A stretch of 56,040 bases of DNA from assembly GCA_038199375.1 (NCBI GenBank), contig JBBPZA010000007.1, positions 1 to 56,040 of the forward strand, given 5' to 3'. Positions 47,909-55,235 of this stretch are shown one piece after another; positions within the stretch are counted from its first letter, which is position 1, and every line of letters starts with the position of its first letter. The stretch comes from JBBPZA01 sp038199375 (GTDB lineage Bacteria > Actinomycetota > Thermoleophilia > Solirubrobacterales > Solirubrobacteraceae). The notes under the pieces are model-generated. The model was given only the letters and a program-made list of their open reading frames with translations. It was not told the origin of the DNA and searched no databases. Made by a program: the position numbers and the translations under genes.

Positions 47909-48768
47909 GCCGTCGCGAAGTCGACGATTCGCCCCACGAGCTCGGAGCGGTCGATCCAGGGCCAGTGGCCGGCGGCCTCCACGACTTCGTGCTCGGCGTC
48001 GCCGCCCAGGGCGTCGGCGTAGGCGCGGGCGAAGCTCGGCGGCAGGTAGGGATCCTCGGCGCCCCACAGGATCAGCGCCGGGCACGGGATCTCGCCCAGG
48101 CCGATGCCCGCGCGCGCCAGCGCGTCGGCGGGGGCGCTGCGGTAGAGGCGCAGGATCGCCCGCTGGGTTCCCGCGTCGAAGTGCGACCAGACCGACGCGA
48201 GGTAGCTCTCGGGCATCGGGCCCGGCGTCGCGTTGCCCCCGCGGGAGAGCAGGCGCTGGCCCCATCGGCTCGCCCCGCCCATGAACAGCTCGCCGACACC
48301 GCGCGCCCGCCATAGGCGAGCGATCCGGTGCCAGCGGAAGCCGGGCAGCAACGGTACGCCGTCGGCGATCACCAGGCGCTCGATCCGCTCCGGGAAGCGC
48401 TGGGCGAACGCGAGCGCCGCCGTGCCCCAGTCGTGGACGACGAGGCGAAGGCGCTCGACGCCGGCGTGGTCGAGGAAGTCCTCGAGGAAGCGGTCATAGC
48501 CGGCGATGGAGTAGTCGAGGTCCGCGCGCTTGCCGGATCTCCCGAAGCCGGGAAGGTCGACGGCGATCCCTCCGCCGCGCTCCAGGAAGGGCACCCAGAG
48601 GTCCGAGCTGTCGGGCACGCCGTGGACGTAGAGGACCGGCGATCGGCGCGCCGCATCGTCGCCCCACACGCCCGGCGCGCCCCCGCCTCCGGTGCGCCTG
48701 CTTCCCGCCTCTCGCCAGAAGACGGGGATCCCCCCGATCTCGTCAGTGTGCTCCACCAGGGAAATCAC
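47905..48768 (-). CDS. Alpha/beta-hydrolase, haloalkane dehalogenase-like
   Basis: The product has 287 residues: VLYVHGVPDSSDLW (oxyanion region), DLPGFGRSGKRADLDYS, nucleophile Asp in VVHDWGTAALAFA (Asp-Trp, as in dehalogenases and epoxide hydrolases), acid in LILWGAEDPYLPPSFA and His in EAAGHWPWID. Dehalogenase rather than epoxide hydrolase is suggested by the HDWG-TA elbow, but the substrate is open. GTG 48768 has a leader of about 4 nt from -10 TATCGT (48784-48779); other GTGs nearby are possible. It is coupled to the membrane gene that follows. Confidence 0.82.
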   Translation of the reverse strand: MISLVEHTDEIGGIPVFWREAGSRRTGGGGAPGVWGDDAARRSPVLYVHGVPDSSDLWVPFLERGGGIAVDLPGFGRSGKRADLDYSIAGYDRFLEDFLDHAGVERLRLVVHDWGTAALAFAQRFPERIERLVIADGVPLLPGFRWHRIARLWRARGVGELFMGGASRWGQRLLSRGGNATPGPMPESYLASVWSHFDAGTQRAILRLYRSAPADALARAGIGLGEIPCPALILWGAEDPYLPPSFARAYADALGGDAEHEVVEAAGHWPWIDRSELVGRIVDFATA

Positions 48769-48778
48769 GCGGGCGGCG

Positions 48779-48788
48779 ACGATAACGT
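48779..48788. promoter_or_regulatory. Symmetric bidirectional -10 box (hydrolase / nth)
   Basis: ACGATAACGT gives TATCGT on the minus strand and TAACGT on the plus strand, sharing TA. Predicted starts are 48772 (hydrolase GTG 48768) and 48795 (nth GTG 48796). The gap between the two genes is 27 bases, as for the helicase/gpgS pair. Confidence 0.6.
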
Positions 48789-48795
48789 CCGCGCC

Positions 48796-49473
48796 GTGCC
48801 GACGATGAAACGCTCCGTCGCCTGGCGCCGCCCCGACCCGGCTCGGGTCCGCCGGATCCAGGAGCGGCTGCGACAGACCTACGGCATCCCGCTTCGCCCT
48901 CCGCACCGCCGGCCCGTCGACGAGCTGGTCCTCACGGTCCTCTCCCAGTCCACCAATGACCGCAACCGCGACGTCGCCTACTTGCGCCTGCGCGAGCGCC
49001 TGCCCGCGTGGGAGGCGGTGCGCGACGCTCCGGTCGAGGAGGTCGAGGAGGCGATCCGACCCGGAGGGATCTCACGCGTCAAGTCGCGTCGGATCCGGGA
49101 CATGCTCGGCGCGATGGACGGCCTCGACCTCGACTGGCTCGAGCGCGCTCCCGTCGCGCAAGGCCGCGCCTACCTGACCGCCCTCCCGGGCGTGGGCCGC
49201 AAGACGGCCGCTTGCGTGCTGCTCTTCTCCTACGGGCTGCGCGACGTGCCGGTCGACACCCACGTCGGCCGGGTGGCGGGCCGACTCGCGCTCCTGCGGC
49301 CCGGGGCGCCCAGCGAGGAGCTCCACGACGCCATGACCGCGCTCACGCCACCCGGCGCAGAGCTCGAGCTCCACGTCAACCTCTTGCGCCACGGCCGCCG
49401 GACCTGCCACGCCCAGCGCCCGCGCTGCCCGCAGTGCGCGCTTCGCCGGATGTGCCCCGCACGTCGCGAGTAG
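48796..49473 (+). CDS. nth: Endonuclease III-family DNA glycosylase/AP lyase
   Basis: This 225-residue HhH-GPD enzyme has LTVLSQSTNDRNRDVAYLRL, the hairpin ALPGVGRKTAACVLL with catalytic Lys, VDTHVGRVAGRL with catalytic Asp, and a C-terminal iron-sulfur motif C-x6-C-x2-C-x5-C (CHAQRPRCPQCALRRMC). It removes oxidised pyrimidines. GTG 48796 is one base after the predicted start, so leaderless; ATG 48805 is the alternative. It ends 8 bases from the facing gene. Confidence 0.93.
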   Translation: MPTMKRSVAWRRPDPARVRRIQERLRQTYGIPLRPPHRRPVDELVLTVLSQSTNDRNRDVAYLRLRERLPAWEAVRDAPVEEVEEAIRPGGISRVKSRRIRDMLGAMDGLDLDWLERAPVAQGRAYLTALPGVGRKTAACVLLFSYGLRDVPVDTHVGRVAGRLALLRPGAPSEELHDAMTALTPPGAELELHVNLLRHGRRTCHAQRPRCPQCALRRMCPARRE

Positions 49474-49481
49474 GCGGTGGG

Positions 49482-50411
49482 CTAGCAGCGCTTCGTGAGG
49501 GGGCAGAGGCCGCGCCCGCCGCGGTCGCTGCGAAACGCGGAGTTCTTCGCGTCGGCGGCGAAGGTGATCCACTGCACGCCCCCCTTGTACTGGAGCCCCG
49601 AGAGGATCGTGTAGAAGAGCTTCTTGCCCGTGCTCACGAAGGACTGCTCGATACGGCTGGGCGCGCCGGGGTCGACCGCGTCGAGGGAGAACGGAGCGAC
49701 GATCGTCGGGGGCCCGGGCAGGACGTCTGAGCTACCGTCGCGCTTGACGATCACCAGCTTGTCGCGCGCGATGGCCTGGAAGGTCTCCTCTTCCACGCGG
49801 ACCGACTGGAGCTGCACGTCCGGTCCGAGCTTTCGCTCGACCTCCTTCAGGGCCCGGCGCATCCCGGTCGGGCTCAGCAGCGAAGGCTTCTCGTCGTTGC
49901 CGCCGCGCGCCGCGTCCTTCTCCGGGCTGGCGGGGGCGGACCGCCGCTCGGTCCCGGGGCGCGGCGAGGCCGCCTCGTCCGCGCCGCCGTCCCCCGAAGC
50001 GAAGAACGCCGCGAAGATCCCCCCGACCACGAGCACGTTGAAGAGAACGAACGCCGCGAGGAGGATCGGCCACAAGGGCCGTTTTTCACCTTTGGCCGGG
50101 GCGCGCTGGGTCCAGCCCGGGGCGCCCGAGGATGGCCCCGACACGCTCGAGGGGGATGGGGTCGGCCACGCGCGCTGCGCTGGTGCGGCGGGGGGCGACG
50201 ACCTTGGCGACGTCGGGGCAGAGGGCTCCGACGAGGGGGGCGGGAGATTGCTCGCCTTCGGCCTCGCGGGGGGCGGCAGATCGCTTGCTCTGGGCCTCGG
50301 CGGGTCGGCCGGACGCGGCTTCTTGGCGGGGAGCGGGTCGTCGAAGAGCGGAACCCCCGCCCACAGCGAGCTCGGAGCCGGATCGTCGCCTTCCGGGGGC
50401 ATGCTGTGCAC
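49482..50411 (-). CDS. Single-pass membrane protein with Pro-rich cytoplasmic tail, unknown function
   Basis: The product has 309 residues. An N-terminal Pro/Ser/Ala-rich region (1-110, with repeated RASDLPPPARPKASNLPPP) is followed by one helix (WPILLAAFVLFNVLVVGGIFAAFF, about 113-136), a charged low-complexity linker, and an extracellular domain of about 130 residues (LKEVERKLGPDVQLQSVRVEEETFQAIARDKLVIVKRDG). The protein ends in CPLTKRC, two Cys that could form a disulfide. The layout resembles actinobacterial stress-sensing anchors, but no known domain is seen. -10 TAATCT (50424-50419) makes GTG 50411 leaderless. Confidence 0.62.
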   Translation of the reverse strand: MHSMPPEGDDPAPSSLWAGVPLFDDPLPAKKPRPADPPRPRASDLPPPARPKASNLPPPSSEPSAPTSPRSSPPAAPAQRAWPTPSPSSVSGPSSGAPGWTQRAPAKGEKRPLWPILLAAFVLFNVLVVGGIFAAFFASGDGGADEAASPRPGTERRSAPASPEKDAARGGNDEKPSLLSPTGMRRALKEVERKLGPDVQLQSVRVEEETFQAIARDKLVIVKRDGSSDVLPGPPTIVAPFSLDAVDPGAPSRIEQSFVSTGKKLFYTILSGLQYKGGVQWITFAADAKNSAFRSDRGGRGLCPLTKRC

Positions 50412-50537
50412 CCATTTGAGATTACCCGATGATCGACCGCGACAAATTTGTAATACTGGGACTCAGATTTCTTCTGCCGGCTCATGCGAGCTCGGCAGGA
50501 CGCACGTAGAACCTGCGATCAAGGAGCTGTACACGAC
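50412..50537 (+). promoter_or_regulatory. dnaK operon promoter region
   Basis: This is the AT-richest intergenic stretch of the region. A TAATAC box (50451-50456) would give a leader of about 75 nt, and AAGGAG lies 12 bases before the dnaK ATG. TTGAG (50416) and ACTCA (50461) half-sites are 40 bases apart, so they do not form the HspR operator (7-base spacing). No CIRCE element is present. Confidence 0.4.
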
Positions 50538-52457
50538 ATGGGCAAGACCATCGGCATCGACCTCGGCACCACGAACTCCTGCATGGCCGTGCTCGAAGGC
50601 GGCGAGCCGACGGTGATCGAGAACGCCGAGGGTGGTCGCACGACCCCGTCGGTCGTCGCGTTCACCGAGAGCGGCGACCGCCTCGTGGGCACGGTGGCCA
50701 AGCGCCAGGCCGTCACCAACCCCGAGAACACCGTCTTCTCCATCAAGCGCTTCATGGGCCGCAAGGAGGCCGAGGTGCGCGAGGAGGAGTCCATCGTCCC
50801 CTACAAGGTCGTCTCCGGGCCCAACGGCGACGCCCGCGTCGAGGCGCGCGGCAAGCAGTACAACCCGCCGGAGATCTCCGCGATGATCCTCCAGAAGCTC
50901 AAGGCCGACGCCGAGGCCTACCTCGGCGAGACGGTCGACGCGGCGGTCATCACGGTCCCCGCCTACTTCAACGACGACCAGCGCCAGGCGACCAAGGACG
51001 CCGGCAAGGTCGCCGGCCTCGACGTCAAGCGCATCATCAACGAGCCTACCGCCGCGTCGCTGGCCTACGGCCTCGACAAGCAGGCAGACCAGACCATCCT
51101 GGTCTTCGACCTCGGAGGAGGCACCTTCGACGTGTCGGTCCTCGAGATCGGCGACGGCGTCTTCGAGGTCAAGGCGACGGCGGGCGACAACCACCTCGGC
51201 GGCGACAACTTCGACAAGGCCGTCGTGGACTGGCTCGTTGCCGAATTCAAGAAGGGCCAGGGCATCGACCTGGCGCAGGACAAGATGGCCCTCCAGCGTC
51301 TCTACGAGGCGGCTGAGAAGGCCAAGATCGAGCTCTCCACCACCCAGGAGACCCAGATCAACCTGCCCTTCATCACGGCTGACCAGTCGGGCCCCAAGCA
51401 CCTCGACACCCGCCTGACGCGGGCCAAGCTGACCGAGCTGACCGGCGACCTGCTCAAGCGCGTCGAGAGCCCGGTCAAGCAGGCTCTGGCCGACGCGAAG
51501 GACAAGGGGGTGGCCAAGGTCGACCACGTGGTCCTCGTCGGCGGCATGACCCGCATGCCCTCCGTCCAGGAGCGCGTCAAGCAGCTCACGGGGCAGGATT
51601 CCCACCGGGGAGTCAACCCCGACGAGGTCGTCGCGGTCGGCGCCGCCATCCAGGCCGGTGTGCTCGGCGGAGAGGTCAAGGACGTCCTCCTGCTCGACGT
51701 CACCCCGCTGACGCTCGGGATCGAGACCAAGGGCGGGGTGATGACCAAGCTCATCGAGCGCAACACGACGATTCCCACCCGCAAGTCCGAGATCTTCTCG
51801 ACGGCCGAGGACAATCAGCCGTCGGTGGAGATCCACGTCCTGCAGGGCGAGCGCGAGATGGCGACCTACAACAAGTCGCTGGGCAAGTTCCAGCTCACCG
51901 GCATACCGCCGGCGCCGAGGGGCATCCCGCAGGTCGAGGTCGCCTTCGACATCGACGCCAACGGAATTCTCAACGTGTCGGCCAAGGATCTCGGGACCGG
52001 CAAGGAGCAGAAGATCGAGATCAAGGCGGGCTCCGGGCTTTCCGACGAGGAGATCAAGCGCATGGTCGGCGACGCCGAGGATCACGCCGAGGAGGACCGT
52101 CGGCTGCGCGAGCTGGCCGAGGCGCGCAACGAGGCCGAGAACGCCGCCTACCAGGCCGAGCGCCAGCTCGTCGAGCTGGGCGAAGCGGTCGACAGCGCGT
52201 CCAAGGACCAGATCGAGGCGGCGATCAAGGAGGTCCGCGAGGTGCTGACCTCCGAGGACGTCGCCGAGATCCGCTCCAAGACCGAGGCGCTCCAGGTTTC
52301 CTTCCACCGCGTCTCAGAGCAGATGTACGAGCGCGCCCAGCAGGAGCAGGCGGCCTCGGGCGACGGCGCTCCCAACGGTGCGGCCGGCGACGCCGCGGCC
52401 GACGAGGTCGAGGAGGACGTCGTCGACGCCGAGGTCGTCGACGAGGGCAAGTCCTGA
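50538..52457 (+). CDS. dnaK: Molecular chaperone DnaK (Hsp70)
   Basis: This 639-residue Hsp70 has IGIDLGTTNSCMAVLEGG, VITVPAYFNDDQRQATKDAG, NEPTAASLAYGLDK, DLGGGTFDVSVLEI, VVLVGGMTRMPSVQ, a substrate-binding domain (LGIETKGGVMTKLIERNTTIP), and a helical lid ending in an acidic tail EVEEDVVDAEVVDEGKS. ATP-driven folding machine with the two co-chaperones encoded next. Start ATG 50538 has AAGGAG 12 bases before it. The stop shares a base with grpE (TGATG). Confidence 0.99.
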   Translation: MGKTIGIDLGTTNSCMAVLEGGEPTVIENAEGGRTTPSVVAFTESGDRLVGTVAKRQAVTNPENTVFSIKRFMGRKEAEVREEESIVPYKVVSGPNGDARVEARGKQYNPPEISAMILQKLKADAEAYLGETVDAAVITVPAYFNDDQRQATKDAGKVAGLDVKRIINEPTAASLAYGLDKQADQTILVFDLGGGTFDVSVLEIGDGVFEVKATAGDNHLGGDNFDKAVVDWLVAEFKKGQGIDLAQDKMALQRLYEAAEKAKIELSTTQETQINLPFITADQSGPKHLDTRLTRAKLTELTGDLLKRVESPVKQALADAKDKGVAKVDHVVLVGGMTRMPSVQERVKQLTGQDSHRGVNPDEVVAVGAAIQAGVLGGEVKDVLLLDVTPLTLGIETKGGVMTKLIERNTTIPTRKSEIFSTAEDNQPSVEIHVLQGEREMATYNKSLGKFQLTGIPPAPRGIPQVEVAFDIDANGILNVSAKDLGTGKEQKIEIKAGSGLSDEEIKRMVGDAEDHAEEDRRLRELAEARNEAENAAYQAERQLVELGEAVDSASKDQIEAAIKEVREVLTSEDVAEIRSKTEALQVSFHRVSEQMYERAQQEQAASGDGAPNGAAGDAAADEVEEDVVDAEVVDEGKS

Positions 52458-53008
52458 TGGCCGAAGAGCGTGACCAAGCAGTCACGGAGGAGGAGGTGGC
52501 GGTCGAGGAGGCCGCCCCGCCTCCTCTTGAAGAAATGGAGGGCGAGGATCCGGCCGCTCCGGTCGAGCAGGATCTCGACGAGCTGGCGGCGGTCGCGCGC
52601 GAGCGCGACGAGTACCTCTCGCTCGCTCAGCGTACGCAGGCCGACTTCGAGAACTTCCGCAAGCGCAAGGCGCGGGAGGTCTCCGAGGCCGAGCGGCGGG
52701 GGATGACCAAGCTCGCCAAGGAGCTGCTGCCGGCCGTCGACAACCTCGAGCTGTCACTGACCCAGCTGCCCGAGGAGGCCAGGAAGGGCGTACAGCTCGT
52801 GTTCGACGAGGTCGTCGCCGCGCTGGCGCGTGTGGGGATCGAGGGGTTCTCGCCCGTGGGCGAGCGCTTCGATCCCACTGAGCACGAGGCGATGGCCTCC
52901 CATCCCGTCGAGGGCGCCGCGTCGGGGACCGTCGCCGAGGTCTATCAGCGCGGCTATCGCCTCAACGGCGGGGTGCTTCGTCCCGCCCGCGTGGTGGTGG
53001 CGGAGTAG
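52457..53008 (+). CDS. grpE: Nucleotide exchange factor GrpE
   Basis: The product has 183 residues: an acidic N-terminal stretch, long coiled coil (RERDEYLSLAQRTQADFENFRKRKAREV), and the beta head with FDPTEHEAMASHP, GTVAEVYQRGYRLNGGVLRPARVVVAE. It releases ADP from DnaK. The start overlaps the dnaK stop as TGATG. Confidence 0.98.
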   Translation: MAEERDQAVTEEEVAVEEAAPPPLEEMEGEDPAAPVEQDLDELAAVARERDEYLSLAQRTQADFENFRKRKAREVSEAERRGMTKLAKELLPAVDNLELSLTQLPEEARKGVQLVFDEVVAALARVGIEGFSPVGERFDPTEHEAMASHPVEGAASGTVAEVYQRGYRLNGGVLRPARVVVAE

Positions 53009-53018
53009 GCGGTCGGCG

Positions 53019-54152
53019 ATGGCGGCGCGCAAGGATTACTACCGGGCGCTCGGCGTCGAGAAGAAGGCCTCTCCCGAGGAGCTCAAGAAGGCCTACCGCA
53101 AGCTCGCGCGCCAGTACCACCCCGACCGCAACAACGGGGACGCCAAGGCCGAGGAGCGCTTCAAGGAGATCTCCGAGGCCTATGACGTCCTGGGCGATCC
53201 CGAGAAGCGAAAGCAGTACGACCGCGGCGCCGGCCCTTACGGCGCGGGCGCCCCCGGGCCGGGCGGGTTCGACCCCGGAGCGTTCGGCGGCAGCGTGTCG
53301 GACATCCTCTCCAACCTCTTCGGGAACGCCGGCGGGCCGGGCGGCCAGGGCGGTGCCGGCACGCGGGCCGGCGGGCGCACGGGCCGTCAGCGGGCCCAGC
53401 AGGGGCGCGATCTCGAGACGGAGATTCGCATCTCCTTCGACCAGGCCGTGCAGGGCGCGCAGGTGCCCCTCGCCGTGCCCACTACGGCCCCGTGCCCGAC
53501 CTGCCGCGGCACGGGGGCCAAGCCCGGCACCGCGCCGAAGATCTGCCCTGTGTGCAACGGCCGCGGCGTGGAGACCGAGGGCCAGGGGCTCTTCTCGATC
53601 GCCCAGCCCTGCTCGCGCTGCGGCGGCTCGGGCACGGTCATCGAGAATCCGTGTGAGAGTTGCAGCGGCGCCGGCGTGACCCGCACGGTCAAGCGCTACC
53701 GGGTCAACATCCCGGCCGGGGTGCGCGACGGCACTCGGATCCGCCTCGCCGGCAAGGGGGAGCCCGGCCTGCGCGGCGGCGAGCCCGGCGACCTCTACGT
53801 GATCACCCGCGTGAGCGAGTCGCAGATATTCAAGCGCCGAGGCGACAACCTCGAGGTCGAGGTGCCCCTCACGATCCCCGAGGCGATCAGCGGGGCGACC
53901 GTCGAGGTGCCCACCCTGCACGCCACCAAGCGCCTGCGGGTGCCCGGCGGCACCAAGCACGGGACCGTGCAGCGCCTGCGCGGCGAGGGTCCGCCCAAGC
54001 TCGACGGCAAGGGCCGCGGCGACATCCACTACCGCTTCGTCATCGAGGTGCCCTCCTCGCTGAGCAAGGAGCAGCGCAAGGCGGTCGAGGAGCTCTCGAA
54101 GGTCATCGACGGCGACCCGCGCGCCGGACTGTTCAGCGGGAGCACCTCCTGA
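53019..54152 (+). CDS. dnaJ: Chaperone DnaJ (Hsp40, type I)
   Basis: The product has 377 residues: J domain with YHPD (HPD motif) near 36, a Gly-rich linker (about 75-115), four CxxCxGxG-type zinc motifs (CPTCRGTG, CPVCNGRG, CSRCGGSG, CESCSGAG), and C-terminal substrate domains (PAGVRDGTRIRLAGKGEPG). It starts 10 bases after grpE. The stop shares a base with hspR (TGATG). Confidence 0.98.
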   Translation: MAARKDYYRALGVEKKASPEELKKAYRKLARQYHPDRNNGDAKAEERFKEISEAYDVLGDPEKRKQYDRGAGPYGAGAPGPGGFDPGAFGGSVSDILSNLFGNAGGPGGQGGAGTRAGGRTGRQRAQQGRDLETEIRISFDQAVQGAQVPLAVPTTAPCPTCRGTGAKPGTAPKICPVCNGRGVETEGQGLFSIAQPCSRCGGSGTVIENPCESCSGAGVTRTVKRYRVNIPAGVRDGTRIRLAGKGEPGLRGGEPGDLYVITRVSESQIFKRRGDNLEVEVPLTIPEAISGATVEVPTLHATKRLRVPGGTKHGTVQRLRGEGPPKLDGKGRGDIHYRFVIEVPSSLSKEQRKAVEELSKVIDGDPRAGLFSGSTS

Positions 54153-54763
54153 TGGCCGCGCGGCGCACCAGAACCACCATCACCGTCTCCAAGAGTCGGG
54201 GCGTGTTCATGATCTCCGTGGCCGCCGAGCTGGCCGAGATGCATCCCCAGACGCTGCGGATGTACGAGACGCGGGGGCTCATCACCCCCGAGCGCTCGCC
54301 GAAGGGGACCCGCCTGTACTCCCAGCGCGACGTCGATCGCCTGCGCCGCATCCAGGAGATGACCGCCGATCTGGGCATGAACCTCGCGGGGGTCGAGCGC
54401 GTCTTCGAGCTCGAGGACCAGCTCGAGCGCATGGGAAAGCAGGTCGAGGCGCTGGAGCGCCGCGCCGAGCGCATCCGCGAGGAGATGGAGTCAGAGCTCG
54501 AGCGCGTGCGCCGCTCCTTCCGCGCCGAGATCGTGCCCTACTCGAAGCCGGGCTCAGCCCTCATCCCCTCCCGCGACGTCGAGCGCTTCCGGATCGCGGT
54601 CGAGCGCCGCCGCCGCGGCGGCGACCCCCCGGGCTGCGCCCGGCCGGCGGCTGCTCGGCGCAGAGCACAGTTCGCCGGCCGCCGGCCGGCGTGTGCCTCG
54701 TTGCCGGGGCGAGTGGTGAGAGTGGCTACCTCAGTTTGCCTAGGTATGGGCAGCATGTATTGA
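54152..54763 (+). CDS. hspR: HspR, MerR-family heat-shock repressor, with an aberrant C-terminal extension
   Basis: The product has 203 residues, longer than the usual 120-150. The MerR helix-turn-helix (FMISVAAELAEMHPQTLRMYETRGLITP, RSPKGTRLYSQRDVDRLRRI, 20-67) is followed by a coiled coil. The normal part seems to end near IPSRDVERFRIAVERRRR; the last 50 residues (RGGDPPGCARPAAARR...) read through a GC-rich inverted repeat (11-bp arms at 54641-54651 and 54678-54688). HspR normally represses this operon with DnaK as co-repressor. The odd tail may come from loss of the native stop. Confidence 0.9.
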   Translation: MAARRTRTTITVSKSRGVFMISVAAELAEMHPQTLRMYETRGLITPERSPKGTRLYSQRDVDRLRRIQEMTADLGMNLAGVERVFELEDQLERMGKQVEALERRAERIREEMESELERVRRSFRAEIVPYSKPGSALIPSRDVERFRIAVERRRRGGDPPGCARPAAARRRAQFAGRRPACASLPGRVVRVATSVCLGMGSMY

Positions 54764-54794
54764 CGTTGTGGGGCTAGCTGCATACGGTCGTATG
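54760..54794 (+). promoter_or_regulatory. Promoter with an overlapping palindrome
   Basis: TTGACG (54760-54765), 17 bases, then TACGGT (54783-54788): a near-ideal housekeeping promoter starting at about 54795. The -10 lies inside the perfect palindrome CATACG-GT-CGTATG (54781-54794), a likely repressor site. Confidence 0.65.
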
Positions 54795-54846
54795 TCAGAG
54801 CGCCTTTTAGGGTCATCGTGGGCGTCGCCGGAGCGAGGGAGAGGGA

Positions 54847-55131
54847 ATGCAAGAGCAGCGCAGTAGACGGGGGCGTCTGATCTTGAGTGGGCGGCTTGGC
54901 TGTTTGGGAGTGGGGGGAGCGGTGGCGGGTCGCCTCGGGGCGCGTCGGTGGGGCTGGTTGGCCTGCTGCTTGGTTGTAGCGGTGGGATTGGTATGGGGTT
55001 TGGCGCCGGCGGATTCGGCGGAGGCGAGTGGGTCTGGGGGCAAGCCGGGTGCGGGGGGCGAGCCGATGCGGTGGCCGGCGCCGCCGCCTCGTGGTGTTGT
55101 CTTGCCGGCGGGCGATCGAGTCAAGTCGTAG
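54847..55131 (+). CDS. Small secreted-protein stub, unknown function
   Basis: The product is 94 residues. An Arg-rich start is followed by a long hydrophobic segment (WGWLACCLVVAVGLVWGLA, about 36-54) and a probable signal cleavage near ADSAEA. A mature piece of only about 35 Gly/Pro-rich residues (GGEPMRWPAPPPRG) ends in DRVKS. Third-position bases favour G and T more than neighbours. It has its own promoter and a GAGGGAGAGGGA ribosome site. It may be the N-terminus of a larger exported protein cut by the nearby IS, or a real small protein. Confidence 0.5.
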   Translation: MQEQRSRRGRLILSGRLGCLGVGGAVAGRLGARRWGWLACCLVVAVGLVWGLAPADSAEASGSGGKPGAGGEPMRWPAPPPRGVVLPAGDRVKS

Positions 55132-55171
55132 GTAGTGGTGTAAACGCTCGTCGGTAGGTTGTTGTTGTTGT

Positions 55172-55205
55172 GCTGTTCGTAACCGAAGGTTATGAACAGC
55201 TTTTT
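55172..55205 (+). terminator. Intrinsic terminator
   Basis: GCTGTTCGTAACC, loop GAA, GGTTATGAACAGC: 13 pairs (one G-U) followed by TTTTT. It is the only classic hairpin plus T-tract in the window, placed just after the secreted stub and before the transposase end on the other strand. It could also be part of the IS terminus. Confidence 0.7.
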
Positions 55206-55235
55206 CGCGCGTGCGCGCGGGCGCGTGGCCCGCGC

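Noticed and set aside
45983..48022. 679-residue plus-strand frame
   Set aside because: Antisense to the membrane protein and PAP2 genes; composition is Arg/Gly/Ala-rich noise typical of GC-rich opposite strands.
50412..50537. HspR (CTTGAGT-N7-ACTCAAG) or CIRCE operator before dnaK
   Set aside because: Only half-site-like TTGAG and ACTCA are present, 40 bases apart; CIRCE arms are absent.
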